Shown here one piece after another: positions 1 to 9,604 of a DNA stretch of 64,000 bases. Position numbers and translations under genes: made by a program. The stretch lies in the NCBI RefSeq assembly GCF_964019545.1, contig NZ_OZ026451.1, positions 310,001 through 374,000 on the forward strand. The letters are read 5' to 3'. The notes beneath the pieces were generated by a model. The model was given only the letters and a program-made list of their open reading frames with translations. It searched no databases and was not told where the DNA came from. The stretch's first letter is position 1. Each line of letters begins with the position of its first letter. This stretch comes from Rickettsiella endosymbiont of Xylota segnis. Lineage in GTDB: Bacteria; Pseudomonadota; Gammaproteobacteria; Diplorickettsiales; Diplorickettsiaceae.

Positions 1-147
1 TTCAGCTTTTAGATCGATCTCAGTGACAACGCCGCGATTATCCTGTTTTTGTTGCATACGAAGTCGGTCTAGACGGTTCAAACCATCTAAAATAGTCTTG
101 CCTGCCAGGCGGGCAGCGCGATCGGCGATATTTAGAAAAGGGTGCAT
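1..147 (-). CDS. suhB: SuhB-type inositol monophosphatase, N-terminal fragment
   Basis: The gene runs off the left window edge; only the first 49 codons are present. The visible N-terminus has the family opening MHPFLNIADRAARLAG, followed later by a VVTEIDLKAE segment that resembles the VTxxD region before the first metal-binding helix of SuhB. In other gammaproteobacteria SuhB is an inositol-1-phosphatase that also acts with NusA/NusB in rRNA antitermination. It is divergent from trmJ across a gap of 157 bp, the same suhB/trmJ arrangement known in enterobacteria and Pseudomonas, which supports the call. The catalytic residues lie outside the window, so activity cannot be judged. Confidence 0.85.
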   Translation of the reverse strand, partial: MHPFLNIADRAARLAGKTILDGLNRLDRLRMQQKQDNRGVVTEIDLKAE

Positions 148-304
148 GATATTGATGATAGAGTGAAAACTAATACTATATTTTTAAAAGTGTAAGATGA
201 TACCATAGCTTATGCATCTTAAATATCTTTAGATGTAGTCCGCCTTTAAATGCAATGGATATTGATTATAAAAAACCTACGTTGAAAGGTTTACAGGTAA
301 AACC

Positions 305-1027
305 ATGCCACTTTCACAAATTCGGATCGTGCTCGTTAACACAACCGATCCTGGAAACATCGGTGCTACTGCTCGCGCGATGAAAACCATGGGTTTGAAA
401 CAACTGTATTTGGTAGAACCTAAGTCTTTTCCGCATGTGAATGCATCCGCTCGCGCTAGCAATGCGATTGACGTCTTAGCGGAAGTAATAGTCGTCGACC
501 ATTTAGCTACAGCGCTTCAGGATTGTCATTTAGTGTTTGGCACCAGTACGCGTATCCGCGAGCTTAACTGGGTTTCTTTAACGGCTCGTGCAGCGGCTGA
601 AAAAATAGTTATTAATCCTAAGCAGAAGGTAGCCGTAGTCTTTGGGCGGGAACGATGTGGTCTTATCAACAAAGAATTACAACAATGCCATTTTCAAATT
701 AATATCCCTGCAAATCCGGATTATAGTTCCTTAAACTTAGCGGCCGCAGTACAAATTGTTTGTTATGAGTTACGCATGGCTTTTTTACATGAAACTAAAC
801 TTGATGAAAAAAGCATCCAGTTGGCAGATGTCAAACAGCAAGAATATTTTTACCAACATTTACATGAGCTATTGAATAAAATTGAATTTTTAAAACCCAT
901 TCGTAGTCAGCAAATCATGAATAGACTACGTCGATTATTCAGCCGATCCGAATTAGATATCAATGAAGTGAAAATTTTACGGGGAATACTCAGCACGATT
1001 GAAAAAAAATTAGCCTCTAAATCATGA
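305..1027 (+). CDS. trmJ: tRNA (cytidine/uridine-2'-O-)-methyltransferase TrmJ
   Basis: SPOUT-class methyltransferase of 240 residues that by family methylates the ribose of nucleotide 32 in the tRNA anticodon loop using S-adenosylmethionine. The N-terminal signature TTDPGNIGATARAMKTMG lies near residues 14-31, the FGRERCGL loop at about 113-120, and the knot-forming SSLNLAAAVQ motif near 141-150. The rest is a helical C-terminal extension typical of TrmJ (E. coli protein about 246 residues). The ATG is preceded by an AGGT ribosome-binding site. Its stop overlaps the tgt start as ATGA, so two tRNA-modification enzymes are translationally coupled. Confidence 0.93.
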   Translation: MPLSQIRIVLVNTTDPGNIGATARAMKTMGLKQLYLVEPKSFPHVNASARASNAIDVLAEVIVVDHLATALQDCHLVFGTSTRIRELNWVSLTARAAAEKIVINPKQKVAVVFGRERCGLINKELQQCHFQINIPANPDYSSLNLAAAVQIVCYELRMAFLHETKLDEKSIQLADVKQQEYFYQHLHELLNKIEFLKPIRSQQIMNRLRRLFSRSELDINEVKILRGILSTIEKKLASKS

Positions 1028-2175
1028 ATAATCAATTTAATTGCCAACTACTTAAATCTAGCAAAAATTCTCACGCTCGGGTTACTCAACTAACGACAGG
1101 GCATGGCAGTGTGTTAACACCTGCTTTTATGCCGGTGGGGACCCGTGCTTTTGTTAATCATATGACGCCTCATGATCTTAAAAGTGCGGGTTCGCAAATT
1201 ATTTTAGGTGGCAATACTTATCATATGTTACTCAATCCGGGTATGGAGATTATTTTAGCGAGTGGCGGGATGCATCACTTAATGGCTTGGGAAGGACCTA
1301 TGCTGACTGACAGCGGTGGTTTTCAAGTATTTAGTTTATCTAAAAATGCCAAAATTTGTCGAATTGATGCGGATGGGGCACATTTTAAACATCCTATTAC
1401 CGGAAAGGTGATACATTTGACGCCGAAAAGCTCAATCGAAGCGCAAAGAATTATTGGTGCCGATATCATCATGGCGTTTGATGAATGTACTCCAGAAAAT
1501 GGTGGTAGAGAAATTGCATTAGCTGCAATGGAACGTACGCATCGTTGGTTATTAGCTTCACAAGCAGCTTATTTACATTCAGGTGCAGTTTATGGTCATC
1601 AACAAGCTTTATTTGGTATTATTCAAGGTGGTCGTTTTAGGGATCTTCGCGAATTGAGTACGCAATTTATCTTAGACGCAGAACTTGATGGCATTGCTAT
1701 TGGCGGAGAAGTTATTGGTTTTGACATGCAAAAAACCACTGAAGTGATCGATTGGATTCGACCATTATTACCGGAAAATAAAGTTCGTTACACCATGGGA
1801 GTAGGGCTTAATCCACAAGATTTGATTGATGTGGCGGCTAGAGGGATTGATTTATTCGATTGTGTTGCCCCAACGCGCAATGCACGACATGGCGCACTTT
1901 ATCACGGAAATATTATCAAAAAAGGTAATTGGTTAGAATTTATCAGTGAAAAAAAACAAGCAAGAATATTGATTAAAAAATCTATTTACGCAAAGGACGA
2001 AAATCCTATTTTACTAGGGTGTTTATGCTATACTTGTCGGCATTTTACTCGGGCCTATTTACATTTTTTATTTAAACAAGGATCGTCTCTTTATAACCAG
2101 CTGGCATGCATACATAACGTACACATCATGCACAATGTTTGCGAACAAATTCGACGTTCAATCTTTGATGAATAA
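1024..2175 (+). CDS. tgt: Queuine tRNA-ribosyltransferase
   Basis: Exchanges guanine 34 for preQ1 in tRNAs with GUN anticodons, a step in queuosine synthesis. At 383 residues it is close to the E. coli enzyme (375). Visible catalytic features are the DSGGFQVF loop with Asp96, the FDCVAPTRNARHG segment with the probable nucleophile Asp279, and a zinc site formed by Cys333, Cys335, Cys338 and His364, which reproduces the C-x-C-x2-C-x25-H spacing. The start overlaps the trmJ stop by 4 nt. The usual partners queA, yajC and secD do not follow; a convergent DUF1328 gene does. Confidence 0.95.
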   Translation: MNNQFNCQLLKSSKNSHARVTQLTTGHGSVLTPAFMPVGTRAFVNHMTPHDLKSAGSQIILGGNTYHMLLNPGMEIILASGGMHHLMAWEGPMLTDSGGFQVFSLSKNAKICRIDADGAHFKHPITGKVIHLTPKSSIEAQRIIGADIIMAFDECTPENGGREIALAAMERTHRWLLASQAAYLHSGAVYGHQQALFGIIQGGRFRDLRELSTQFILDAELDGIAIGGEVIGFDMQKTTEVIDWIRPLLPENKVRYTMGVGLNPQDLIDVAARGIDLFDCVAPTRNARHGALYHGNIIKKGNWLEFISEKKQARILIKKSIYAKDENPILLGCLCYTCRHFTRAYLHFLFKQGSSLYNQLACIHNVHIMHNVCEQIRRSIFDE

Positions 2176-2216
2176 CGGGCAAAAAATTTTATTTTAGGGT
2201 TGCCAGCGGTAATTTT

Positions 2217-2384
2217 TTATCGTTGTCTGCGAAATAACATCGTTACAAATGCAATGATGGCTAATATGATGAATATAAAAAATATGATTTTTGCAACACC
2301 TGCTGCTACGGCAAAAACACCGGTAAACCCAATAATGGCTGCAATGATAGCAATAGCTAGAAAGATAAATGCCCACGCTAACAT
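2217..2384 (-). CDS. Small DUF1328/YtjA-family membrane protein
   Basis: A 55-residue gene that overlapping longer open frames on both strands could hide. The product begins MLAWAFIFLAIAIIAAIIGF and continues TGVFAVAAGVAKIIFFIFI, the pattern of the DUF1328 (YtjA) family: two hydrophobic helices separated by a Gly/Ala-rich turn, ending in a basic FRRQR tail. A good ribosome-binding site (GGAGAAATATT then ATG) fixes the start. Length fits the family, usually 50-60 residues. The function of DUF1328 proteins is not known to me; inner-membrane location is inferred. It converges on tgt and is divergent from acs. Confidence 0.85.
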   Translation of the reverse strand: MLAWAFIFLAIAIIAAIIGFTGVFAVAAGVAKIIFFIFIILAIIAFVTMLFRRQR

Positions 2385-2515
2385 AATATTTCTCCTCTAT
2401 TTAAATTGGCTTAAGCTTTAAGGTTAGTTGATGAATCCAGTAGTCGCAAGTGGCGGTATGCATTCTTAGAAAGTGTCGCCATATTTTGCTCGTTTTGACA
2501 CCAGGAGTATAAAAT

Positions 2516-4510
2516 ATGTCTATAAACGAATCACAAACGATAGATACTATCTTAAAAGAAATCAAAGTTTATCCCCCTTCAAAAAAATTTTCTGATCAGG
2601 CGACGATTAAATCGATGGCTCAATACGACGAGATTTATCGCTACTCTATGGAGCATCCCGAACAATTTTGGGCGAGCATTGCCGGCGAACTACATTGGAT
2701 GCAAACTTGGAAAAAGGTATTAATTTGGGAGGAACCGTATTCAAAATGGTTTGAAGCAGGTAAAACCAATCTAGCTTATAATTGTCTCGATCGACATCTT
2801 GAGCACTATGGCGAAAAAACTGCATTGCTTTGGCAGGGAGAGCCGGAAGAAAAACGTCAATTTACTTATAAGGAATTACATCAGGCGGTTTGCCAATTTG
2901 CTAATGGTTTGAAAAAACTAGATGTAAAAAAAGGTGATTGCATCACGCTGTATATGCCTTTGATACCAGAGCTTATCATTGCCGTGTTAGCTTGCGCGCG
3001 TTTAGGAATCATTCATAATGTGGTGTTTGGCGGCTATTCAGTACTAGCCTTAGAAGCGCGAATCCAAGATTCAAAATCTAAATTTGTGATTACCGCAGAT
3101 GGTGGTTATCGGCGTGGCAAGATTATTCCGCTTAAACAGGTTATGGATGAAGCGTTACTCAGCTGCCCGTTGGTAGAAAAAGTTATTATTTATCAAAGGA
3201 CTCATGCTGAAATTACTTTAAAAGCAGATCGTGATATTTGGTGGCATGATGTGATAGCAGGGCTTGACGAAAACTGCCCTGCTGAACCTATGGATAGCGA
3301 AGATACACTTTTTATTCTTTATACTTCAGGCTCTACCGGAGTACCAAAAGGGATTTTTCATACAACTGCCGGCTATATGGTAGGCGCTTATTATACTTCC
3401 AAGATAGTTTTTGATTTAAAACCGGAAGATGTTTACTGGTGTACTGCCGATGTGGGTTGGATCACTGGTCATACCTATGTAGTTTATGGACCATTGCTAA
3501 ATGCAGCGACAGTGCTTATCTATGAAGGAGCTCCTGACTGGCCTAAACCGGATCGTTTCTGGCAGCTCATCGAATCTTACCGAGTCAGCATTTTTTATAC
3601 AGCTCCAACAGCAGTACGTTCTTTTATGAAATGGGGGGATGAATGGATAGACAAAAAAGATCTATCGAGCTTAAGACTTTTAGGCAGTGTAGGTGAGCCC
3701 TTAAATCCAGAGGCTTGGCTTTGGTATTTTGAGAAAATTGGCAACAAACAATGCCCCATTGTAGATACTTGGTGGCAAACGGAAACGGGGTCGATTATGA
3801 TTGCGCCACTTCCTGGAGCAACGCCGACTAAACCAGGTTCTGTGGCAAAACCGTTACCGGGTGTGGAAGTTGATATTGTGGATCCTGCGACGGGACTTAG
3901 AGTAGAGCAAGGAAAAGGAGGTGCTTTAGTCATTCGTCGACCCTGGCCGAGTATGTTACGCGGCATTTGGAATGATCCAAAAAGATATGAAGAACAATAT
4001 TGGAGTAAAGTTCCCCATGCTTACTTCTCTGGAGATAGTGCACATTCTGACACACAAAATTACATTTGGATTATGGGGCGTACCGACGATGTGATCAAAG
4101 TTTCTGGGCATCGTTTAGGATCAGCAGAAATAGAAGCGGCGTTAGATAGTTATCCTGCGGTTGCCGAATCCGCGGTAGTCCCTATTCCGGATAAAACTAC
4201 CGGTCAAGCTATCGTTGCTTTTGTTGTGCTAAATGATGTTGAAAAACCAACATCAACATTAAAAACAAATATTATGAATCAAGTTCGAAGTACTATTGGT
4301 GCTTTAGCATTACCAAAACGTTTAATTTTTACTATTGCCTTACCAAAAACGCGGTCTGGAAAAATTATGCGCCGCTTATTACAAGACATCGCTGTGAATC
4401 GTCAAATTGATCAGGACACATCGACACTAGAAGATTTCTCAGTTCTAAAACAATTACAAGAACAACAAAAACAACAAAACGGAGAATCGAATAGCCATTA
4501 TGCAGAATAA
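2516..4510 (+). CDS. acs: Acetyl-CoA synthetase
   Basis: AMP-forming ligase that converts acetate, ATP and CoA to acetyl-CoA through acetyl-AMP. The 664 residues match Acs length. The ATP-binding P-loop YTSGSTGVPKG is at 269-279, the acyl pocket motif DTWWQTETG lies mid-protein, and the C-terminal catalytic lysine, also the usual acetylation site, is K616 in SGKIMRR. The Trp pair in TWWQTETG favours acetate over longer acids; a propionyl-CoA synthetase is less likely. The ATG has an AGGAG site 8 nt upstream. The 3' end overlaps kdsB by 11 nt, an unusual pairing that makes the two genes one transcript. Confidence 0.94.
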   Translation: MSINESQTIDTILKEIKVYPPSKKFSDQATIKSMAQYDEIYRYSMEHPEQFWASIAGELHWMQTWKKVLIWEEPYSKWFEAGKTNLAYNCLDRHLEHYGEKTALLWQGEPEEKRQFTYKELHQAVCQFANGLKKLDVKKGDCITLYMPLIPELIIAVLACARLGIIHNVVFGGYSVLALEARIQDSKSKFVITADGGYRRGKIIPLKQVMDEALLSCPLVEKVIIYQRTHAEITLKADRDIWWHDVIAGLDENCPAEPMDSEDTLFILYTSGSTGVPKGIFHTTAGYMVGAYYTSKIVFDLKPEDVYWCTADVGWITGHTYVVYGPLLNAATVLIYEGAPDWPKPDRFWQLIESYRVSIFYTAPTAVRSFMKWGDEWIDKKDLSSLRLLGSVGEPLNPEAWLWYFEKIGNKQCPIVDTWWQTETGSIMIAPLPGATPTKPGSVAKPLPGVEVDIVDPATGLRVEQGKGGALVIRRPWPSMLRGIWNDPKRYEEQYWSKVPHAYFSGDSAHSDTQNYIWIMGRTDDVIKVSGHRLGSAEIEAALDSYPAVAESAVVPIPDKTTGQAIVAFVVLNDVEKPTSTLKTNIMNQVRSTIGALALPKRLIFTIALPKTRSGKIMRRLLQDIAVNRQIDQDTSTLEDFSVLKQLQEQQKQQNGESNSHYAE

Positions 4511-5291
4511 AAATATCATCATTATTCCAGCACGTTATCAATCCAGTCGTTTTCCAGGAAAACCATTAGCATTGATCAAAGGCCATAGTTTGATTTACCG
4601 AGTTTGGTCTATTGCAAAAACTATTAAAAGGGTTGATGAAGTCTATATTGCAACGGATCATGTCGATATACAAACACACGCTTTAGGTTTTGGTGCTAAA
4701 GTTCTGATGACTGAAGAATGTAATAATGGCACCGAACGTATTTTTTCTGCAATTGCTTTATTAACTAATAAACCAGATATTATTTTAAATTTACAGGGAG
4801 ACGCCGTGTTAACTCCACCTTGGGTTATTCAAGCGTTAATCGATGCGATGATCAATAATTCGCAATTAGAAATAACAACGCTAGCAACCCTAATTAATAC
4901 AAAGCAATATTCTCTTATGCAAAAGGCTAAATTAAAAGGTGAGGTGGGAGGTACAATGGTTGTATGTGATAAAGATTTAAATGCTATGTATTTTTCTAAA
5001 AGTATGATTCCCTATTTAAGAGATACGCAAATGCAGTCGCCCCCCCTTTATCGGCATATTGGACTGTATGCTTATCGTTACTCAGCGCTCAAAAAATATA
5101 TTTCATTATCGCCCACCCCTTTAGAAAAATTAGAAGGCCTAGAACAATTACGAATACTGGAAAATGGCAAACCTATTCGAGTGATATTAGTGGATTATAA
5201 AGGACATACCCACGCTTCGATTGATAGTCCAGAAGATGTTATCAGAGTTGAACAGTTAATAGAAACAGAAGGCGAATTAGTAACATTGTAG
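4500..5291 (+). CDS. kdsB: 3-deoxy-manno-octulosonate cytidylyltransferase (CMP-Kdo synthetase)
   Basis: Cytosolic enzyme activating Kdo with CTP for lipid A inner-core synthesis. It shows the N-terminal nucleotide-binding motif IIPARYQSSRFPGKPL (residues about 6-21), the TDHVDI and NGTERI segments, LNLQGDAV with the metal-binding Asp, and the RHIGLYAYR stretch. Length is 263, slightly above the E. coli enzyme (248). The start codon lies inside the last codons of acs, so expression is probably coupled. Its presence implies that lipopolysaccharide with Kdo is made. Confidence 0.93.
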   Translation: MQNKNIIIIPARYQSSRFPGKPLALIKGHSLIYRVWSIAKTIKRVDEVYIATDHVDIQTHALGFGAKVLMTEECNNGTERIFSAIALLTNKPDIILNLQGDAVLTPPWVIQALIDAMINNSQLEITTLATLINTKQYSLMQKAKLKGEVGGTMVVCDKDLNAMYFSKSMIPYLRDTQMQSPPLYRHIGLYAYRYSALKKYISLSPTPLEKLEGLEQLRILENGKPIRVILVDYKGHTHASIDSPEDVIRVEQLIETEGELVTL

Positions 5292-5301
5292 TAGAAATGA
5301 T

Positions 5302-5946
5302 ATGAAAATTATTTTATCTCGACATGGTAATACCTTTTCTGTAAGGGATCCGGTGGTTTGGGTAGGTGCTACACAAGATTTACCTCTCGTTGATTCAGGT
5401 ATATTTCAAGGCAAATGTTTGGCGCAGGCATTGCAAAAAGCAGAGATACATCCTAAGGCAGTGTATTGTGGTCCTTTAAAAAGAACACGTGATTATGCGG
5501 CTGTAGTTTTAGAACAATTACATTCTTCCTTAAAACCTATTATAGATGCTCGTTTAAACGAGATCGATTATGGAAATTGGGCCGGTCTTAGTAATACGCA
5601 AATTCAAGAAATTGATGAAGGCGACGAATTGTCTGCTTGGGAAAATTTAAGTGTTTGGCCTAAAATTGCCCGTTGGTCAGGATCTCCAACGCAAATGCTC
5701 AAGGAAGTTAAAACGTTTAGCAAAGCGTTAGTTGCTCAATATGATCCGACAGACACTATTTTAGTCATTACTAGTAATGGTCGGCTACGTTATTTTTTAA
5801 AACTTATTCCTGGGCTATTTGAACAATATGTAAAGAATAAAGCCTTTAAAGTAGCCACTGGCAATATTTGTTTAATAACTTATGAGCATAAATGGCAAAT
5901 AAAATTTTGGAATAAAAAACCTGAATACTTATTAAATTTACCTTAA
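5302..5946 (+). CDS. Histidine phosphatase family protein, second catalytic His replaced
   Basis: A 214-residue member of the phosphoglycerate mutase-like superfamily. The phosphoacceptor motif SRHGNT (His8) is intact, and PLKRTRDYA (about 58-66) and LNEIDYGNWAG (about 85-95) follow in family order. The position where VSHGG or VTHGG normally supplies the second active-site histidine reads ITSNGRLR (156-163), so that histidine is Ser/Asn. I believe other bacterial relatives share this SNG form, so this may be a subfamily trait and not decay. The gene lies 10 nt behind kdsB and probably ends that operon. Substrate unknown. Confidence 0.82.
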   Translation: MKIILSRHGNTFSVRDPVVWVGATQDLPLVDSGIFQGKCLAQALQKAEIHPKAVYCGPLKRTRDYAAVVLEQLHSSLKPIIDARLNEIDYGNWAGLSNTQIQEIDEGDELSAWENLSVWPKIARWSGSPTQMLKEVKTFSKALVAQYDPTDTILVITSNGRLRYFLKLIPGLFEQYVKNKAFKVATGNICLITYEHKWQIKFWNKKPEYLLNLP

Positions 5947-6105
5947 GCTAAAAATTAGTTAAATGCTCAAATAATATTACACCAAAACACAGACTTAAAT
6001 CCTGAGGTGCTGGTAAATGAGTTCTAATCTAAAGAAAAAAATACATTTAATTTGCATTTAGTTTATTGTTTAAGTCTATGATAAGTAAAGATAATAAATC
6101 AATTA

Positions 6106-6795
6106 TTATTCAACAAAAAAATTAAAATAAGTATTTTTATAGGGTTCGTTTTTTAAAGTAAAATGCCACCATTCGGTTCTTATTGGTATAAAGCCATACT
6201 TGATCATTAATGATCGTAACAACATTCGATTTTTAAATTGCTCTTCAGTAATATCACGATTATCGGGATGTGATAAGGGATCGAGATAATCAAAAGATGT
6301 ACCCATATCGAGTACTTGATTGTTTTTAAGATCAACTATTGTTAGATCCACTGTGCTTCCGCGCGTATGACTTGAACGACGCGCAATATAATTGCGTTTA
6401 AAAAGCTCTCTTTTATCAATGTGTGGATAGAAAATATTCTTCGTCGTCTGATCCTCAATATTTTGACCCCATACAATAAAATCATTTACTGCCATTTGTG
6501 GGCGATAGCAATCATAGACCAGTAAACCTAAATTTTGCTTATTCAGCGTTGTTTGTACTTTCAATAGAGCCTGAGCAGCGGCATTCGTTAAAATACAGAC
6601 CGGCTTTTTATAACCGTTAATTGGGCGACCAACAAAATTATTTTTACCAAAATAACGCACATCTTGCTTAATATTAGGAATAATCTCATTGACATAAACA
6701 AAATTATCTGATTTTTCTTCAGCAAAAACATCCATAACAATAAATATCAGTAAGTAGAGGAATATAAAGTACTTTTTAAGGAATATTTTACACAT
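6106..6795 (-). CDS. Exported D-alanyl-D-alanine dipeptidase (VanX/DdpX type, M15D)
   Basis: Zinc dipeptidase predicted to cleave D-Ala-D-Ala in the periplasm. An N-terminal hydrophobic signal peptide ends near VFA|EE (about residue 25). The M15 zinc ligands are visible as SSHTRGSTVD (His143, Asp150) and EWWHF (catalytic Glu208, His211); YDCYRP near 94-99 matches the conserved arginine region of VanX. Total length is 229. With no vanA/vanH neighbours, a role in recycling peptidoglycan dipeptide is more likely than glycopeptide resistance. It stands alone between a convergent phosphatase gene and the catalase gene. Confidence 0.88.
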   Translation of the reverse strand: MCKIFLKKYFIFLYLLIFIVMDVFAEEKSDNFVYVNEIIPNIKQDVRYFGKNNFVGRPINGYKKPVCILTNAAAQALLKVQTTLNKQNLGLLVYDCYRPQMAVNDFIVWGQNIEDQTTKNIFYPHIDKRELFKRNYIARRSSHTRGSTVDLTIVDLKNNQVLDMGTSFDYLDPLSHPDNRDITEEQFKNRMLLRSLMIKYGFIPIRTEWWHFTLKNEPYKNTYFNFFVE

Positions 6796-6872
6796 AAAAA
6801 AAGTGAATGATAAGAAAATAGGTTTATTTTACAACAAAATAATTGCTTTCGTTAATTATATCGAAGAAGCAG

Positions 6873-8951
6873 TTATGTCTTACTACGTTCCCAATAACGC
6901 AGTTTCCGGCAAAGTTTTATGAATGCTTGACAAGCACTCGCATTCTCCAAAGCCATTATCCCGTGATCAGGTTTTAGTTTCAATTCTTGAAAAATTGTTG
7001 CTAATTCGGGTTCATAACCGATTAATTTACATTGATGAAAACTTTCTTGCAGAAAAGTAAATAATTTTAAGGGGTCGCATTTAAGCAAATCTTTAGGTTT
7101 AGCCATAACTGCAATAGCGTCATAACTAGCAGAAACGACTGTTTCGAAGCTTTGTTGAGGTTTAAATTTCTTTTTTTTAAAATCTAAAATTTTAGGCGCA
7201 ATAATTTCTAATATACCACCTTCTTTTTTAATAAGTTTTTCTAGATGATTTACTAAGGAGAAATTACTTTTTTCAGTGAGTATCACTGCTAATTTTCGTC
7301 CTTTAAAAGTATTGGGATTATTTAACACTATACTTAATGAAGGAGCACACGCTTGATTTTTTTTCTTCGCACAGAATGACTGAGCAGGCTTAGGTAGGGA
7401 TCTCAAGCCTAGTAGATTAGCAACATTCTTGGCAAGTTGCGTATCGATATTTAGGAGATGGGAAATAACGCGTGCTTGAATAGTCTGTGTGTTTACTTTG
7501 CTGAGCTCAAATGCTAAAGCCGCCTGTATGTGTTTTTGCTCAATAGGAGTTTGGCTAATATAAAATAAGTTAGCTTGATTATAATAATCGGCAAAACTAT
7601 CCGGACGCAAACGTACTTTTTCACCTGTTGCCATGGCAGTAAAAGATTGAAAACCTTTTTTAAAGGATTCACGTGGACCGCCATCTTTTCCCCATGAATT
7701 AGGCTCATAATTAACTCTTCCGATCAGATTGTGAAATGCCATATGTCCATCTTGCTGAAAGTTGTGGAATGGACATTTCGGTGCATTAATCGGAAGTTGA
7801 CTGAAGTTTGGACTTCCTAAACGCTTTACTTGCGTATCTAAATAAGAAAAATTACGACCTTGTAGTAATGGATCATTAGTGAAATCGATACCAGGGACAA
7901 TATTTTGTGTACAAAATGCAACTTGTTCTGTTTCAGAAAAAAAATTATCCACACAACGATTTAAGACTAAACGGCCCACTTTTTTAATTGGAACTAATTC
8001 TTCTGGAATTAATTTGGTTGCATCTAAAATGTCAAAATCAAATTTTTTTGCTGTTTTTTCATCGAAAAGCTGCAATCCTAACTCCCATTCTGGAAATTGA
8101 CCGGATTGAATAGCATTCCATAGATCACGGCGATGAAAATCGGGATCAGCCCCATTGAGTTTAACAGCCTCATCCCAGGTGAGCGATTGCACTCCTAGTT
8201 TCGGTTGCCAATGAAACTTAACAAAAGTTGATTTCTGCTTGGTATTAATGAGTCGAAAAGTATGTACACCAAAACCTTGCATGAAACGGAAAGAGCGCGG
8301 GATAGCACGGTCGGACATCACCCACATTATCATATGCATGCTCTCCGGATTTAATGATATAAAATCCCAAAAATTATCATGTGCCGTTTGTGCTTGGGGG
8401 AAACCACTATCTGGCTCATCTTTAGCGGCATGAATTAAATCAGGAAATTTTATTGCATCTTGAATAAAAAAAACCGGGATATTATTACCAACAATGTCCC
8501 AGTTTCCTACTTTAGTATATAATTTAACCGCAAAACCGCGAACATCGCGTGCGAGGTCGGCTGATCCTTTATTCCCTACCACCGTAGAAAAACGCACAAA
8601 AGCAGGCGTTTTTTCTTTTTTTCGCTGAAATAAATCCGCACAAGTATATTCTGCAAGGGATCGATAATTTTCAAAATATCCATGCGCACCATAGCCTCTG
8701 GCATGAACGACGCGTTCAGGAATTCTTTCATGATCAAAATGAAAAATTTTTTCACGAAAATGAAAGTCTTCAAGTAGGCTAGGTCCTTTTGCACCTAGGC
8801 GTAAAGAGTTTTGATTATCAGAAATAGCAGTGCCTTGAGCCGTTGTTAAAATGGGAATCGTATGACTGGCTTGTTGATGAGTTTCAGCACGTTTTTCTTT
8901 TTTCTTAACCAATTTAGATTTATAAATTTTCCCTTTTACTTTTTTGCTCAT
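6873..8951 (-). CDS. katE: Large-subunit clade 2 catalase (HPII type)
   Basis: Haem catalase degrading hydrogen peroxide. Starting at the ATG at 8951 (preceded by AAAGGA) gives 692 residues; an upstream ATG adds ten residues but has no comparable site. Visible motifs are [12 protein letters not shown] with distal His83, [12 protein letters not shown] with the active-site Asn near 156, and the proximal haem-ligand segment [12 protein letters not shown]. The C-terminal 150 residues, beginning [14 protein letters not shown], form the class I glutamine amidotransferase/DJ-1-like domain that marks large-subunit catalases. Length is near HPII (about 750) with a shorter N-terminus. It is monocistronic, with a 650-bp gap upstream. 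Confidence 0.94.
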   Translation of the reverse strand: MSKKVKGKIYKSKLVKKKEKRAETHQQASHTIPILTTAQGTAISDNQNSLRLGAKGPSLLEDFHFREKIFHFDHERIPERVVHARGYGAHGYFENYRSLAEYTCADLFQRKKEKTPAFVRFSTVVGNKGSADLARDVRGFAVKLYTKVGNWDIVGNNIPVFFIQDAIKFPDLIHAAKDEPDSGFPQAQTAHDNFWDFISLNPESMHMIMWVMSDRAIPRSFRFMQGFGVHTFRLINTKQKSTFVKFHWQPKLGVQSLTWDEAVKLNGADPDFHRRDLWNAIQSGQFPEWELGLQLFDEKTAKKFDFDILDATKLIPEELVPIKKVGRLVLNRCVDNFFSETEQVAFCTQNIVPGIDFTNDPLLQGRNFSYLDTQVKRLGSPNFSQLPINAPKCPFHNFQQDGHMAFHNLIGRVNYEPNSWGKDGGPRESFKKGFQSFTAMATGEKVRLRPDSFADYYNQANLFYISQTPIEQKHIQAALAFELSKVNTQTIQARVISHLLNIDTQLAKNVANLLGLRSLPKPAQSFCAKKKNQACAPSLSIVLNNPNTFKGRKLAVILTEKSNFSLVNHLEKLIKKEGGILEIIAPKILDFKKKKFKPQQSFETVVSASYDAIAVMAKPKDLLKCDPLKLFTFLQESFHQCKLIGYEPELATIFQELKLKPDHGIMALENASACQAFIKLCRKLRYWERSKT

Positions 8952-9604
8952 AATTCTTTCCTTTATTAAATAGAATTTCAATGCTTTTTAAACTTATCTC
9001 CAGAAATGATAAGAAATTTTCACAGACTCTTTTTTATAGTAAAGAGACTAATGAGCATTATAGAAGAAATTTACTGAAATCTATCGAGAAATAGTGTATT
9101 TAGGCAAGCTTACAAAATATGTTCAAACTATTTGAATAATATACCGACAGAAAGCAAGTGCCACATCGAAAGAGTGCGTAATTTAATTGCTTCAAATATC
9201 AACAGTATGTGTGCTTGATTTTATTTTCTTCTGAGCGTAAACATGGATATTCTTCTATGCAAGTGTCTGAAGTATTGACTTTATATTTTGTGGTAAAAAG
9301 ACTGATGACAATTTTTTTGTCATTTTTTAGTAGGGTAGACATTGATAGTGATGGGGTTTTTAAAGTGATCATAGCTTTCTATGACGATATTCTCGCGGTT
9401 AGTTAAAGAGAAAAAAATTATTTTACCTTTGATCTACTTTAGAACTTCCATTTACAGAGTAAGTCTTTAAAGAGCATTTTGAATTCTTAGATACGTTCAA
9501 TTGATCATAAATAAAACCTAGATCTTGTTTAAATTTCCTATTAGAATAATAAAAAAAGGAGAAAGCAGTCATTATTAGATTAACATATAAAAAAAGGGAT
9601 TTGC
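8952..9604. other. Gene-poor gap between catalase and the 799-residue protein gene
   Basis: AT-rich stretch without a convincing gene. Short open frames at 9209-9406 (+) and 9423-9611 (-) lack family resemblance and a clear ribosome-binding site. A terminator-like hairpin lies at 9305-9328. The promoter of the divergent catalase gene and that of the gene at 9605 are presumably here, but I could not define either. Confidence 0.5.
9305..9328 (+). terminator. AT-rich hairpin with T-run
   Basis: ATGACAA (9305-9311) pairs with TTGTCAT (9317-9323) across a five-T loop and is followed by a T-run to 9328. It has intrinsic-terminator form, but no recognisable gene lies directly upstream, so it may close a decayed gene or a small RNA. 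Confidence 0.4.

Noticed and set aside
2194-2421. Open frames of 60-73 codons on both strands over the DUF1328 gene
   Set aside because: They are shadows of the real 55-residue membrane protein gene, which has the family match and ribosome-binding site.
9209-9406. 65-codon frame upstream of the 799-residue protein gene
   Set aside because: No clear ribosome-binding site, no family resemblance, and a terminator-like hairpin lies inside it.
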